Assembly (NCBI GenBank): GCA_041687495.1
Contig: JAWLBR010000008.1
Span: forward strand, 1 to 58,825
From: JAWLBR01 sp041687495
Lineage (GTDB): Bacteria > Bacillota > Limnochordia > DTU087 > JAAYGB01
Direction of reading: 5' to 3'
Length of the DNA stretch: 58,825 nucleotides
Positions 51,418 through 58,825 of the stretch are shown piece after piece (position 1 is the first letter of the stretch; the number at the start of each line of letters is the position of its first letter). The notes beneath the pieces are model-generated. The model did no database searches, had not been told where the DNA came from, and saw only the letters and a program-made list of their open reading frames with translations. The translations under genes were made by a program, and so were the position numbers.

Positions 51418-52152
51418 GTGGCGGTTTGGGTAGGGCTATTTGGTTTGATTGTCGGAAGCTTCCTCAATGTGGTTATTGCTCGGCTCCCCAAAGGAGAGTC
51501 ACTGGTCTCACCTAGGTCGCACTGCGTCAGATGCGGTAAGGCCCTCAGCCCTGTGGAACTCATTCCCGTGGTGAGTTGGATGGTGCAAAGGGGGAGATGT
51601 CGCCACTGCGGTGCTTGGATTTCGCTGCAGTACCCTCTAGTGGAGCTGGCTAACGCTTTTTTGTGGTTGGCGGTTTGGGACCAGTATGGCGCCAGTGTAG
51701 AGGCAGGGGTGTATGCATTACTGATGTCATTTCTCGTTGCTTTGTCTGCCATTGACCTGCAGACCCAGCTCCTGCCCAATAAGCTGACCTTGCCTGGGAT
51801 GGTAGTGGGGCTGGCAGGTCGGTGGCTCATAGTCGGCAGCCCTTTGGACTCAGTAATTGGGTCGGCCCTCGGGCTAGGGATAATTACGATTATTGTCATT
51901 GTCTCTCGGGGAGGGATGGGCCTAGGCGATGCCAAACTCATGGCCATGTTAGGAGCTTTTCTCGGGTGGAGACAATCTATGGCAGCTTTGGTCGTGGGAG
52001 CTGTGCTTGGCGGCATTGTGGGAGTTGTCCTGCTGGTAGCCAAGATCAAAGGTCGAAAGGACATGATTCCCTATGGACCATTCCTGGCTGCTGGAGCCGT
52101 CTTGGTCGTACTGGCCAAGCCGTTCGTTCGCATCTTAATCTCGTGGGTGTAA
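51418..52152 (+). CDS. pilD: Prepilin peptidase / N-methyltransferase PilD
   Basis: About 244 residues from GTG 51418, seven bases after ACGGAGGT. 'GLIVGSFLNVVIARLPKGES' and two cysteine pairs ('CVRCG', 'CRHCG') form the N-terminal methylase/zinc region; the aspartic protease residues are in 'AIDLQTQLLPN' and 'GLGDAKLM'. About eight membrane helices. It cleaves the leader of the type IV pilin and methylates the new N-terminus. It is the only prepilin peptidase in the window, so it may also process Flp and TadE. Confidence 0.95.
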   Translation: MAVWVGLFGLIVGSFLNVVIARLPKGESLVSPRSHCVRCGKALSPVELIPVVSWMVQRGRCRHCGAWISLQYPLVELANAFLWLAVWDQYGASVEAGVYALLMSFLVALSAIDLQTQLLPNKLTLPGMVVGLAGRWLIVGSPLDSVIGSALGLGIITIIVIVSRGGMGLGDAKLMAMLGAFLGWRQSMAALVVGAVLGGIVGVVLLVAKIKGRKDMIPYGPFLAAGAVLVVLAKPFVRILISWV

Positions 52153-52166
52153 TGGAGGTGGCTTGG

Positions 52167-53285
52167 GTGAGTCGGAATATGGGAATTGGAATAGATATTG
52201 GCGGTCATTCGGTGCGGGTAGCTGCAGTGAAAAAGTTGGCCGATGGCCAGATTGGTCTGACTCACTATGGGCAAGCTGCCACTCCCAGCGGGGCTCTGGA
52301 AGATGGGCTTATTACTAATCCGTCCCAGTTGGCTGAAGCCTTGAAGGAGGCATCCCGGACCGCGGGCATTAAAGGTGGGAAGGTTACCACCTCCCTCCAC
52401 GGACAGGGCGCGCTAATTCGCCACTTGCGGCTACCGGACATGCCAGAAGAGGAACTGGCGGAAGCAGTGCGCTGGGAAGCTGAAGGGCAGCTGCCTTTTC
52501 CCGTTGCCGATGCGGTGATGGATTTCGCCTCATTGGGGCCAGCGGAGGACGAGAGCGGTGAGGTTGAAGTTTTGCTGGCGGCGGCTCCCCGCAAACTGGT
52601 CCACCAAGTTCTAGAAGTGGTAGAACTGGCCGGGTTTCGACCTACAGCCGTCGACTGTGCTGCCTTTGCGCTATTGCGCAGCGCTGTGGCACTACGGAAC
52701 CCAGTGGAGGGGCCGGAGGGGCCAGTGTTGTTGCTGGACTTTGGGGGGTCAAAACTGGCGTTGGTCATCGTTCGGGGTGAGCGGATTCGCTTTACCAGAA
52801 TGACTGCCCTCGGCGGAGATTTGGCAACAGAGCGGATTGCTGCGGATATTGGCGTTGCTTTTGCCGAAGCGGAGCAGGTGAAATTAGGGTACGGCTCGCT
52901 AGACATGGTCGTTGGCGATGATGAGGCACAGGAGTTTGCCGGCGATGATCTTGAGACGATAGTGAATCGGCAGGTGGCCCATCAAGCCCTGCAGGATATA
53001 TACGGAGATCTGCTAGATGAAATCCGCCGTAGTCTCGACTATTACCGGGTCTTGACCGGATGGCAGGAGTCAGTGGCCGGGATTGTTGTGTCGGGAGGCT
53101 CGGCAAAAATCCCAGGGCTTGTAGCCGCACTGAACCGAGACTTGGGATTACCAGTAGAGCTTTTGCGGCCTGAAACGCAGCTGGTGTCGAAACTGGCCAA
53201 GAAGAGGGAGGCTGCCTTGGGGAATGTCGACCCGGCAGCAGCCATTTGTTTGGGATTAGCCCTACGGGATGTGATGGGAGTATGA
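52167..53285 (+). CDS. pilM: Type IV pilus assembly protein PilM
   Basis: About 372 residues; GTG 52167 follows GGAGGTGG, alternatives being ATG 52152 and 52179. Actin-like (ASKHA) fold: 'GIGIDIGGHSVRVAAVKK', 'VLLLDFGGSKLALVIVRGE' and 'GIVVSGGSAKIPGLVAALNR' are the phosphate and adenosine loops. PilM binds the cytoplasmic N-terminus of PilN and ATP. Its stop overlaps pilN by four bases (ATGA). Confidence 0.94.
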   Translation: MSRNMGIGIDIGGHSVRVAAVKKLADGQIGLTHYGQAATPSGALEDGLITNPSQLAEALKEASRTAGIKGGKVTTSLHGQGALIRHLRLPDMPEEELAEAVRWEAEGQLPFPVADAVMDFASLGPAEDESGEVEVLLAAAPRKLVHQVLEVVELAGFRPTAVDCAAFALLRSAVALRNPVEGPEGPVLLLDFGGSKLALVIVRGERIRFTRMTALGGDLATERIAADIGVAFAEAEQVKLGYGSLDMVVGDDEAQEFAGDDLETIVNRQVAHQALQDIYGDLLDEIRRSLDYYRVLTGWQESVAGIVVSGGSAKIPGLVAALNRDLGLPVELLRPETQLVSKLAKKREAALGNVDPAAAICLGLALRDVMGV

Positions 53286-53860
53286 TCCGAATTAACCTGC
53301 TCCCTCCGGAGTATCTGCAGGAGCGGAGACTAAAAAAGGAACTGGTCATGATTTATACCGCCGCCAGCTTGGCCTTCTTAATGCTGGCGACTTTGTATTT
53401 TGTCGGACGCAGTGAGCTTACGGTTCACCGCCATCGGGCGGCGGCTGTCGCCGCTGATGTGGCCTCCCATCAGCCCCATCTCAGCCGCATCCAAGAGTAT
53501 GAGCAGGTAAACCAAGCGATGCTTGAGCTACTAAGTGACAAAGAGATTGTACGGACAAGCCTGCCTCAGCACCCAGCTGACACCCTTGGGCAACTGCAGA
53601 AGCTGACCCCAAGGCAGCTAAGGTTACAGACTCTTGAGCTAAAGGATGGGACGGCGACGGCTACCGGAAGTAGTTCATCGTACCAGGCACTAACTGCCTG
53701 GATGCAAGCCTTGGACCAGAGTCCTCGGTTTGCTGACGTTCAACTTCGCTCTGTCGGCGCCAGCAGCACTCGTGACTCCGTGCAAGGGTCAGCTGATGCA
53801 CGTATACTCACGTTTAATATCTCTTGGCGGACCTTGGAGGGTGATGCCGATGACATCTAG
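53282..53860 (+). CDS. pilN: Type IV pilus alignment protein PilN
   Basis: A 192-residue bitopic protein from ATG 53282. The N-terminal 'IRINLLPPEYLQERRLKKE' is the PilM-binding peptide of PilN (I-N-L-L-P), followed by one membrane helix (about 22-45) and a periplasmic coiled coil plus ferredoxin-like domain. It joins PilM to PilO. Confidence 0.93.
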   Translation: MIRINLLPPEYLQERRLKKELVMIYTAASLAFLMLATLYFVGRSELTVHRHRAAAVAADVASHQPHLSRIQEYEQVNQAMLELLSDKEIVRTSLPQHPADTLGQLQKLTPRQLRLQTLELKDGTATATGSSSSYQALTAWMQALDQSPRFADVQLRSVGASSTRDSVQGSADARILTFNISWRTLEGDADDI

Positions 53861-54452
53861 CAGGGTCCGAGATCTGCGCCGTACCCAGGTATGGGTTATT
53901 GCGGTGGTGGCCGTGGTGCTGCTGTGTTTTTATCTGTTTGGGATTAGGCCTACATATAAAGAAATTGAGCGTAAGCGGGTGGAGTATGAAGCTGCTTCTG
54001 ACCAGCTGCAGCACATGCAGCGGGCCATTGCCCGGTGGGAACAGACCTATGGAGATTACCAAGCACTGCAGCTGACTGTCTCAGATTTCAAAGGCCGAGT
54101 ACCCAATGCTGCAGAGATTCCGCTGGTAATGGAGCAGCTGGATCTGGTGGCACAAAGGGCTGGGCTGGTTGTAGGGAGTATTGTGCCAGGCAGTCCCAAT
54201 ACCGGAGAGCGCTATGTGTACGTACCAATGCAGCTGATTCTGACAGGAACCTACGGGCAGGTAATTGGTTTTTTTGCAGCGCTGAAGGAGTTGCCGTTTC
54301 CAGTAGACATCCACGGAGTGAACCTTGCTGCGGCGAATCGGGGAAGTGACAGCGAGGTTCCGATGGGAGAGACGACGTTGGGTGTCCAGACGGTCTTAGG
54401 GGTACTACTAGCCGCGTCAGATGGGGGTGTGACTTATAGCAGCCAAAGATGA
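53850..54452 (+). CDS. pilO: Type IV pilus alignment protein PilO
   Basis: About 200 residues. ATG 53850 is eight bases after GGAGGG, inside the end of pilN. One membrane helix (about 14-33), a coiled coil (about 40-80) and a periplasmic domain ('GLVVGSIVPGSPNTGERYVYVPMQLILTGTYGQVIGFFAALKELPF') typical of PilO. With PilN it forms the periplasmic alignment complex. Confidence 0.93.
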   Translation: MTSSRVRDLRRTQVWVIAVVAVVLLCFYLFGIRPTYKEIERKRVEYEAASDQLQHMQRAIARWEQTYGDYQALQLTVSDFKGRVPNAAEIPLVMEQLDLVAQRAGLVVGSIVPGSPNTGERYVYVPMQLILTGTYGQVIGFFAALKELPFPVDIHGVNLAAANRGSDSEVPMGETTLGVQTVLGVLLAASDGGVTYSSQR

Positions 54453-54480
54453 GATTAGCCGTTATATCGGAATTATCGGG

Positions 54481-55668
54481 TTGATTACTTTCTCATTAGT
54501 AGTTATTGGAGCTGGCACCCTGACGTTAATTCGAGTTCGCTCTTTGGAGACGCTTCTCGTGCAACCGGCAGTGGCTCCGGCGAGGGTATCGCTACCGCAG
54601 GAGATGTTGGAGCAAAAGCCAGCGGTTTCTCAGGTAGCAGAGCGGATCTGGGAGCTTTCAGGTAAGGGATTAGTCCTTGGGAAGGATGACCCCTTCGCCA
54701 GTGAAGCTGCTTTGCTTCAGACCCAAAAACCGGCACGGGTGGCGATTACGGAGGTAACTGAGCCTGAGGCTCGGGATCAAGTGACAGTGCCGGCTACTGG
54801 GACGACTCGGCGTAAGGCGGACAACCAACCGGAGACGCCTCAACCAGCCGTAAAGGTTGCGACTCCGCAGCGGAGGCAGTCGCGTCAACCTGCGACCAGA
54901 GATATTGTGGCTGAGGCCAAGGCTGAGGCTGAAAGACGTGGTTTGCGCATTCCCTTTAGTGCTCCAGATGTCTCTTTGGGAGGTGCAGCGCAGGAGGCGG
55001 GAGACTTCAGCGAAGCTGTTTCTGTATCGGCCTCGGCTCTGCCCGAGAAACAGGCGCCAGGTGACTTGCCAAACGCCTTGAGTCTTGGCGCAAAGTTGCC
55101 GGCCCTGTTGGCCAAGACCGACCCGCAGGCGCAGGCTCCCTATCGGGAACTGCTGCGCCTGCGACAGGCTGAGTGGTACAAGCAGTCTCCGCGGGTGGAT
55201 TTGACGTTAGAATCCGCTGCGTCACAGTTGTGGCCATACCCGGCAGCGCTTAAGGCGTTAACAAGTTTGGGGCAGGAACAAGCAGTAAGGTTGGACCCTA
55301 GTGCCGGAGAGCCGGCGGAGGGCGCAGGTCGTGAGCCAGTTGGGTTGCCGGTTGCCGATAGGGTCAACGAAATTGCACCGGAAAAGGCGAATGGCGAGGC
55401 CATAATGGACATGCCGCGGCTAGAGCTTCTTGACTGGTCGCACGTAAAACGCCCAGTGGTCTGGCCAGAGGTGAGGGTGTTGGGGATCGCCGGTACCGAA
55501 GACCGATGGTTAGCCGTTGTTACGGTTGACGGACAGGTCCACCAGGTGCAGGCGGGGCAGTCCATGGCCGCATTGGATGTTATTGAGGTACGGCAGGACA
55601 CAGTGGTTCTGCAGAAAGATCAAGAGGAACGACAGTTCGGTATCTGGCAGGAGGGAAAAGGCAAATGA
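54481..55668 (+). CDS. PilP-like pilus assembly protein with long linker
   Basis: Up to 395 residues from TTG 54481, but this start has no ribosome site and falls inside the N-terminal membrane helix. In-frame ATA at 54436, seven bases after GGGGGTG, would give a normal cytoplasmic N-terminus; an in-frame stop at 54430 excludes anything longer. After the helix comes a Pro/Gln/Arg/Ala-rich linker of about 250 residues. A compact C-terminal beta domain (about 325-390, 'VRVLGIAGTEDRWLAVVTVD') then resembles the PilP/GspC homology domain that contacts the secretin. It lies between pilO and pilQ, the usual pilP place. It overlaps pilQ by four bases. Confidence 0.78.
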   Translation: MITFSLVVIGAGTLTLIRVRSLETLLVQPAVAPARVSLPQEMLEQKPAVSQVAERIWELSGKGLVLGKDDPFASEAALLQTQKPARVAITEVTEPEARDQVTVPATGTTRRKADNQPETPQPAVKVATPQRRQSRQPATRDIVAEAKAEAERRGLRIPFSAPDVSLGGAAQEAGDFSEAVSVSASALPEKQAPGDLPNALSLGAKLPALLAKTDPQAQAPYRELLRLRQAEWYKQSPRVDLTLESAASQLWPYPAALKALTSLGQEQAVRLDPSAGEPAEGAGREPVGLPVADRVNEIAPEKANGEAIMDMPRLELLDWSHVKRPVVWPEVRVLGIAGTEDRWLAVVTVDGQVHQVQAGQSMAALDVIEVRQDTVVLQKDQEERQFGIWQEGKGK

Positions 55669-57071
55669 GACAGCGGATCTTGGTCACTACTTTGGTTGTC
55701 TTCCTGCTGCTTGGTGCAACTGTGGCTGTGGCGGCCACAGCTGCGCAGCTAGTCAGCTTGGAATTTCGGGATACGGAGATCCGCGATGTCTTGCAGGTGC
55801 TGGCAGAGTTGGGAGACCTAAATCTACTGGCTGACCCTTCTGTAAGAGGAAAGGTGTCAGTAACGCTGAACAAAGTGCCATTGCCTGATGCCATCGCATT
55901 GGTAGGCCACATCGGTGGGTATCGGGTCAAACAGGTGAACGGAGTCTACGTGGTTGGCTTACCTGGTGCTTTAGATGGCTCTTTTCCGGAACAGCTGGAG
56001 ACCAAAGTGTTTGACCTGAATTTTGTCACCGCAGCCCAGGTGCTGGGGCCAGTTTCGTTGATTGTACCAGCCAACCAAGTGGTTGCCGAGGCAGACGATA
56101 GTGTCTTGGTTGTGAGGGCAGCTCAGGCTCAGCTGGATGATGTGACCGCTCTACTGCGGCATCTAGATGTCCCTAGAGTGAGCTTAAGTGATACTGCAAT
56201 TCCGGTAGATGGGGGCGCTGCTCCGGCGGAGGAAGTGGTCACGAAAGTTGTTTGGCCGAATTATGCTGGGGTGGAAGCGCTGGCAGCGGCCGCTCTGGTG
56301 GCCGTTCCGGAGATTACTGCAGAGGCCGACACCGAGACAAATGCACTGCTGCTCAAAGGGACTGAGAGTCAATTGAACCGGGCTAGTTCTGTAATTCGGC
56401 GTCTTGATCGCCCGAAGCCCCAGATCCACATTCAGGCTCGGCTGGAGGAGATCTCAGAGGAAGCCAAGCAAGAAATTGGCCTGAACTGGGAAGTAAGCGA
56501 TGGTTACACCATAGAATTGTTTGAGCCAGTAACACTGACATCGCAGCTGATGGCTCGACTCAAGCTGCTGGCGGACGAGAAAAAGTCGATGACTTTGGCG
56601 AAACCGGAGATATCCACAATGAGCGGGGAGTCGGCTAGAATCCTACTCGGCGACAGAGTGCCCATCCCGGTGGAAGAGGTGGTAGACGGTCAAAAGACCA
56701 TTTCCATCCAGTACGTAGAGGCAGGGGTCAAACTGGAGATCACCCCTGTTGCCAACTACGATGGGTATATCACGGTCTCGATTCGACCGGAGATCAGCTC
56801 TATTTCCGGGTACGTAATGAATAACTACCCGATTATCCGCACCCGGGAGGCAGAGACGAAAGTCAGGATCAAGAACGGGGAGACCATTGCCATAGGTGGG
56901 CTCTTTCAGACAAGAGAAATTGCAAACATGATGAGCCTGCCAGGCTTGAGCCGGCTACCAATTCTCGGCAAACTATTTAGCAGTGATCGCACCGAGTTTG
57001 ACGAAAGTGAGATTGTGATCTTCATTACTGCTGCAGTGGACTATGGTCCACAAGACGAAATGAGCGAATGA
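55665..57071 (+). CDS. pilQ: Type IV pilus secretin PilQ
   Basis: A 468-residue secretin from ATG 55665. Signal peptide (cleavage about residue 24), an STN/N0 domain ('LVSLEFRDTEIRDVLQVLAELG'), two N1-type domains (about 110-165 and 185-250), and the secretin core with 'SVSIRPEISSISG', 'VRIKNGETIAIGGL' and 'LPGLSRLPILGKLFSSDRTE'. No AMIN domains, so it is shorter than proteobacterial PilQ. It forms the outer-membrane gate for the pilus and is the clearest evidence of a second membrane. Confidence 0.95.
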   Translation: MRQRILVTTLVVFLLLGATVAVAATAAQLVSLEFRDTEIRDVLQVLAELGDLNLLADPSVRGKVSVTLNKVPLPDAIALVGHIGGYRVKQVNGVYVVGLPGALDGSFPEQLETKVFDLNFVTAAQVLGPVSLIVPANQVVAEADDSVLVVRAAQAQLDDVTALLRHLDVPRVSLSDTAIPVDGGAAPAEEVVTKVVWPNYAGVEALAAAALVAVPEITAEADTETNALLLKGTESQLNRASSVIRRLDRPKPQIHIQARLEEISEEAKQEIGLNWEVSDGYTIELFEPVTLTSQLMARLKLLADEKKSMTLAKPEISTMSGESARILLGDRVPIPVEEVVDGQKTISIQYVEAGVKLEITPVANYDGYITVSIRPEISSISGYVMNNYPIIRTREAETKVRIKNGETIAIGGLFQTREIANMMSLPGLSRLPILGKLFSSDRTEFDESEIVIFITAAVDYGPQDEMSE

Positions 57072-57103
57072 GGGCATCAGAACTGAGAGGGAGGATGTGT
57101 GAG

Positions 57104-58288
57104 GTGCCAAGCAGTTCACAGAACAACAAGCTGGGATTGTTCTACGCGGTAACAATGATGTATTGGTTTGCGATTTACATGTACGTTCCGATCTTAGGCC
57201 CATACGTGGAGCATCTCGGCGGATCGTTGGGTATGGTTGGCCTTGTAGTTGGATCATACGGTTTTACTCAGATGCTGCTGCGGATTCCCTTGGGCATTTA
57301 CTCAGATCGGCTGAACCGACGCCGGATTTTCATCACCATTGGGTTAGGCCTTGGTCTAGTCAGCTCGCTGGGGATGGGTCTTGTTTCGAGTCCCTGGCTG
57401 GTCTTTATCTTTCGTTCGGTGGCGGGAGGCGCTGCTGCCACTTGGGTTACTTTCACTGTCCTTTTCTCCAGCTACTTTGCCAAGGAGGATGCCCCCAAGG
57501 CCATGGGCGTCATTGTGTTTTACACATCGTTGGGGCAGATGGTGGCTACAACCTTGGGTGGATTTGCGGCAGACCTTCTGGGTTGGTCAGCTCCGTTTAT
57601 TATCGGTGGAGTAGTGGGGCTGGTTGGGTTAGTGCTCAGCACAAAGATAGTGGAGAATACAGCGACACAATCCCAACCCATTGAGGTCAAGGAGCTGCTC
57701 TCGGTTGGCAAAGACAGACTGCTGCTCAGCGTGGCCTTTTTGGCCATCTTGCTTCAGGTCCTTACTTTCTCAACCGTTTACGGCTTCACCCCCAGCTACG
57801 CGACGGCCATCGGGGCTTCCAAGAGCGAGCTGAGCATTCTGGCTCTGCTTTCTGCTCTACCGGCGGCTTTCACCTCCCTGAAGAGTGGAGAGTGGGCTCA
57901 GCGTTATGGCACTCGTCGGGTTCTAGTCAGCGCCTTCGTGGTCTTTGCCACTTTCTCGGCGCTAATTCCCTTTGCCAAATCCGTGTCGGCACTGTATATT
58001 ACCCAGTTCCTAGGCGGCATAGGCAGAGGTGCTATCTTTCCTGTCTTGATGGGTCTGAGTATCCGATCCATTGATAGCTCCAAGCGGGCCACTGCCATGG
58101 GATTCTTTCAGTCCATCTATTCCTTGGGAATGTTCGGGGGCCCGGTGATCGTGGGTGTAGTCGGGGATGCGTTCGGGCTTGCCGGGGGGTTCTATGCTGT
58201 GGGTGCCATTGGAGTGCTGGCGGCGGTAATGACCGGATTGTTGCTCAGGCCTGCTCGCTTGGAGCAGCCCAGCGCCACCACTGCTTAG
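57104..58288 (+). CDS. MFS transporter
   Basis: About 394 residues with 12 predicted helices. GTG 57104 is spaced correctly from GGGAGG; ATG 57068 and 57095 are alternatives. The loop 2-3 motif 'GIYSDRLNRRRIFITIGLGL' is the MFS motif A. Topology and 'RSVAGGAAATWVTFTVLFSSYF' fit the drug-efflux or metabolite DHA1-like group; the substrate cannot be inferred. It overlaps pilQ's end in the longest reading and may be cotranscribed with the pilus operon, though function seems unrelated. Confidence 0.9.
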   Translation: MPSSSQNNKLGLFYAVTMMYWFAIYMYVPILGPYVEHLGGSLGMVGLVVGSYGFTQMLLRIPLGIYSDRLNRRRIFITIGLGLGLVSSLGMGLVSSPWLVFIFRSVAGGAAATWVTFTVLFSSYFAKEDAPKAMGVIVFYTSLGQMVATTLGGFAADLLGWSAPFIIGGVVGLVGLVLSTKIVENTATQSQPIEVKELLSVGKDRLLLSVAFLAILLQVLTFSTVYGFTPSYATAIGASKSELSILALLSALPAAFTSLKSGEWAQRYGTRRVLVSAFVVFATFSALIPFAKSVSALYITQFLGGIGRGAIFPVLMGLSIRSIDSSKRATAMGFFQSIYSLGMFGGPVIVGVVGDAFGLAGGFYAVGAIGVLAAVMTGLLLRPARLEQPSATTA

Positions 58289-58317
58289 GTATCTTAGCTT
58301 AACCTCATCCCTTTGTC

Positions 58318-58345
58318 TAAAGATCTCTACCTCAGATGCCGATAT
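58318..58345 (+). promoter_or_regulatory. Flagellar-sigma (SigD/FliA-like) promoter for flaG
   Basis: CTAAA with TAAA at 58318-58321, a 16-base spacer and a perfect GCCGATAT at 58338-58345. This is a near-consensus SigD site, about 90 bases before flaG, and has the same spacing as the flgM site. Confidence 0.85.
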
Positions 58346-58435
58346 CAGTACTAGGTCGCTCTTTTTGAATTGAGCGCAGTTCCAGCAAGATGGTTGGGGT
58401 GTGGGAGACTTTGATGGAGCGAGGGGATGTACCAC

Positions 58436-58825
58436 ATGGAGGTTAACAGAGCGAAGATGGCCGCTGAGTCTTTGGCTCGGATTCAGGCACGGCCCCAAGG
58501 CCACGGAGAAAAGGTGGCGCCGGTCAGAGGTCAATTCGGTGACGAGATTGACCGCAAAACCGCGGGCACTAGGCTGGCAGAAACGGAATCTGACAAGGCG
58601 CTGAGGCGTGATCCAGAGCAACTGGAGGAAGTCCTCACCCACCTCAACCGGACAGCAGACGTGTTTCAGAAGCGGCTGCAGTTCGAACTGGACGACGAGA
58701 CGGAACAAGTGTTGGTCAAGGTTATCGACGGAGAGAGCCAAGAGGTAATTCGCCAGATACCGCCGGAGGAAGCTTTGGAGGTCTCGAAGAAGATTGAACG
58801 CCTCATTGGGCTCTTTGTTGATGAG
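58436..58825 (+). CDS. flaG: FlaG family protein, 3' end outside window
   Basis: From ATG 58436, eight bases after GAGGGGA, 130 codons are open to the right edge. The first 70 residues are polar and variable; then 'LQFELDDETEQVLVKVID' and 'EVIRQIPPEEALEVSKKI' match the FlaG domain. FlaG homologues influence filament length and lie next to the filament-cap gene fliD in many bacteria, so flagellar filament genes probably continue to the right. Promoter evidence for flagellar-sigma control is strong. Confidence 0.93.
   Translation, partial: MEVNRAKMAAESLARIQARPQGHGEKVAPVRGQFGDEIDRKTAGTRLAETESDKALRRDPEQLEEVLTHLNRTADVFQKRLQFELDDETEQVLVKVIDGESQEVIRQIPPEEALEVSKKIERLIGLFVDE

Noticed and set aside
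58010..58741. Reverse open frame of 243 codons
   Set aside because: Covers the MFS end and flaG on the opposite strand; the flagellar-sigma promoter and FlaG domain decide for the forward strand.

Overview
The window reads as chromosome from a Gram-positive-lineage (Firmicutes-type) bacterium that nevertheless builds an outer membrane. The Firmicutes signature is the order comFC, yvyF, flgM, flgN, flgK, flgL, yviE, fliW, csrA (the Bacillus/Clostridia comF-flagellar locus), plus a SAM-I (S-box) riboswitch on metNIQ, degS-degU, recD2, comFA and Tex. The diderm signature is two different secretins (a Tad/CpaC type and a PilQ type), a TolC-related exported protein and a MetQ without a lipobox cysteine. 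Diderm Firmicutes such as Limnochordia, Halanaerobiales or Negativicutes are the natural comparison; the sequence alone does not fix the taxon. Base composition looks moderately GC-rich and even. I saw no rRNA, tRNA, CRISPR array, insertion sequence or prophage.

Layout. 1-3.3 kb: left-edge Y-family polymerase-like gene with two of three catalytic acids missing, a patatin-like phospholipase, an IDEAL/YpiB-like protein and a LysW-like zinc ribbon. 3.5-11.3 kb: Tex, a TolC-like protein that appears to lack both beta-hairpin insertions, a NatAB-like ABC exporter, an isocitrate/isopropylmalate-type dehydrogenase, a homoserine dehydrogenase-like enzyme and a CBS-ACT protein. 12-16 kb: sigma-A promoter, SAM-I riboswitch, terminator and metNIQ, then an exported double FMN-binding protein with a structured leader. 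16-19.4 kb: MTA/purine phosphorylase, VanZ-like protein and DegS-DegU. 19.5-30.4 kb: a Tad (Flp) pilus locus (flp, tadE, tadG-like, cpaB, cpaC with seven BON-like repeats, cpaE with an intact receiver domain, cpaF, tadB, tadC) ending in a DUF192 gene and a lone LuxR-type HTH protein. 30.5-41 kb: recD2, comFA, an M24-fold protein lacking most metal ligands, a PilZ protein, xylulokinase, a PfkB-family kinase, XapX, comFC and yvyF. 41.3-46.3 kb: flagellar late genes. 46.9-57 kb: a type IV pilus operon (pilin, pilB, pilT, pilC, pilD, pilM, pilN, pilO, PilP-like, pilQ). 57-58.8 kb: an MFS transporter and the start of flaG behind a near-consensus flagellar-sigma promoter.

How the parts connect. The window carries much of a surface-behaviour programme: flagellar hook-junction proteins with their checkpoints (FlgM anti-sigma, FliW-CsrA), twitching-type pili, adhesion-type Tad pili and competence helicase/transferase genes. 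c-di-GMP probably links several of them: PilB has an N-terminal MshEN-type motif and a PilZ protein sits behind a possible flagellar-sigma promoter. Only one prepilin peptidase (PilD) is present, so it may process both pilin classes. Most informative for follow-up are the barrel-less TolC-like protein, the BON-repeat secretin, the degenerate polymerase and M24 proteins, and the unclassified structured leader before the FMN-binding protein.
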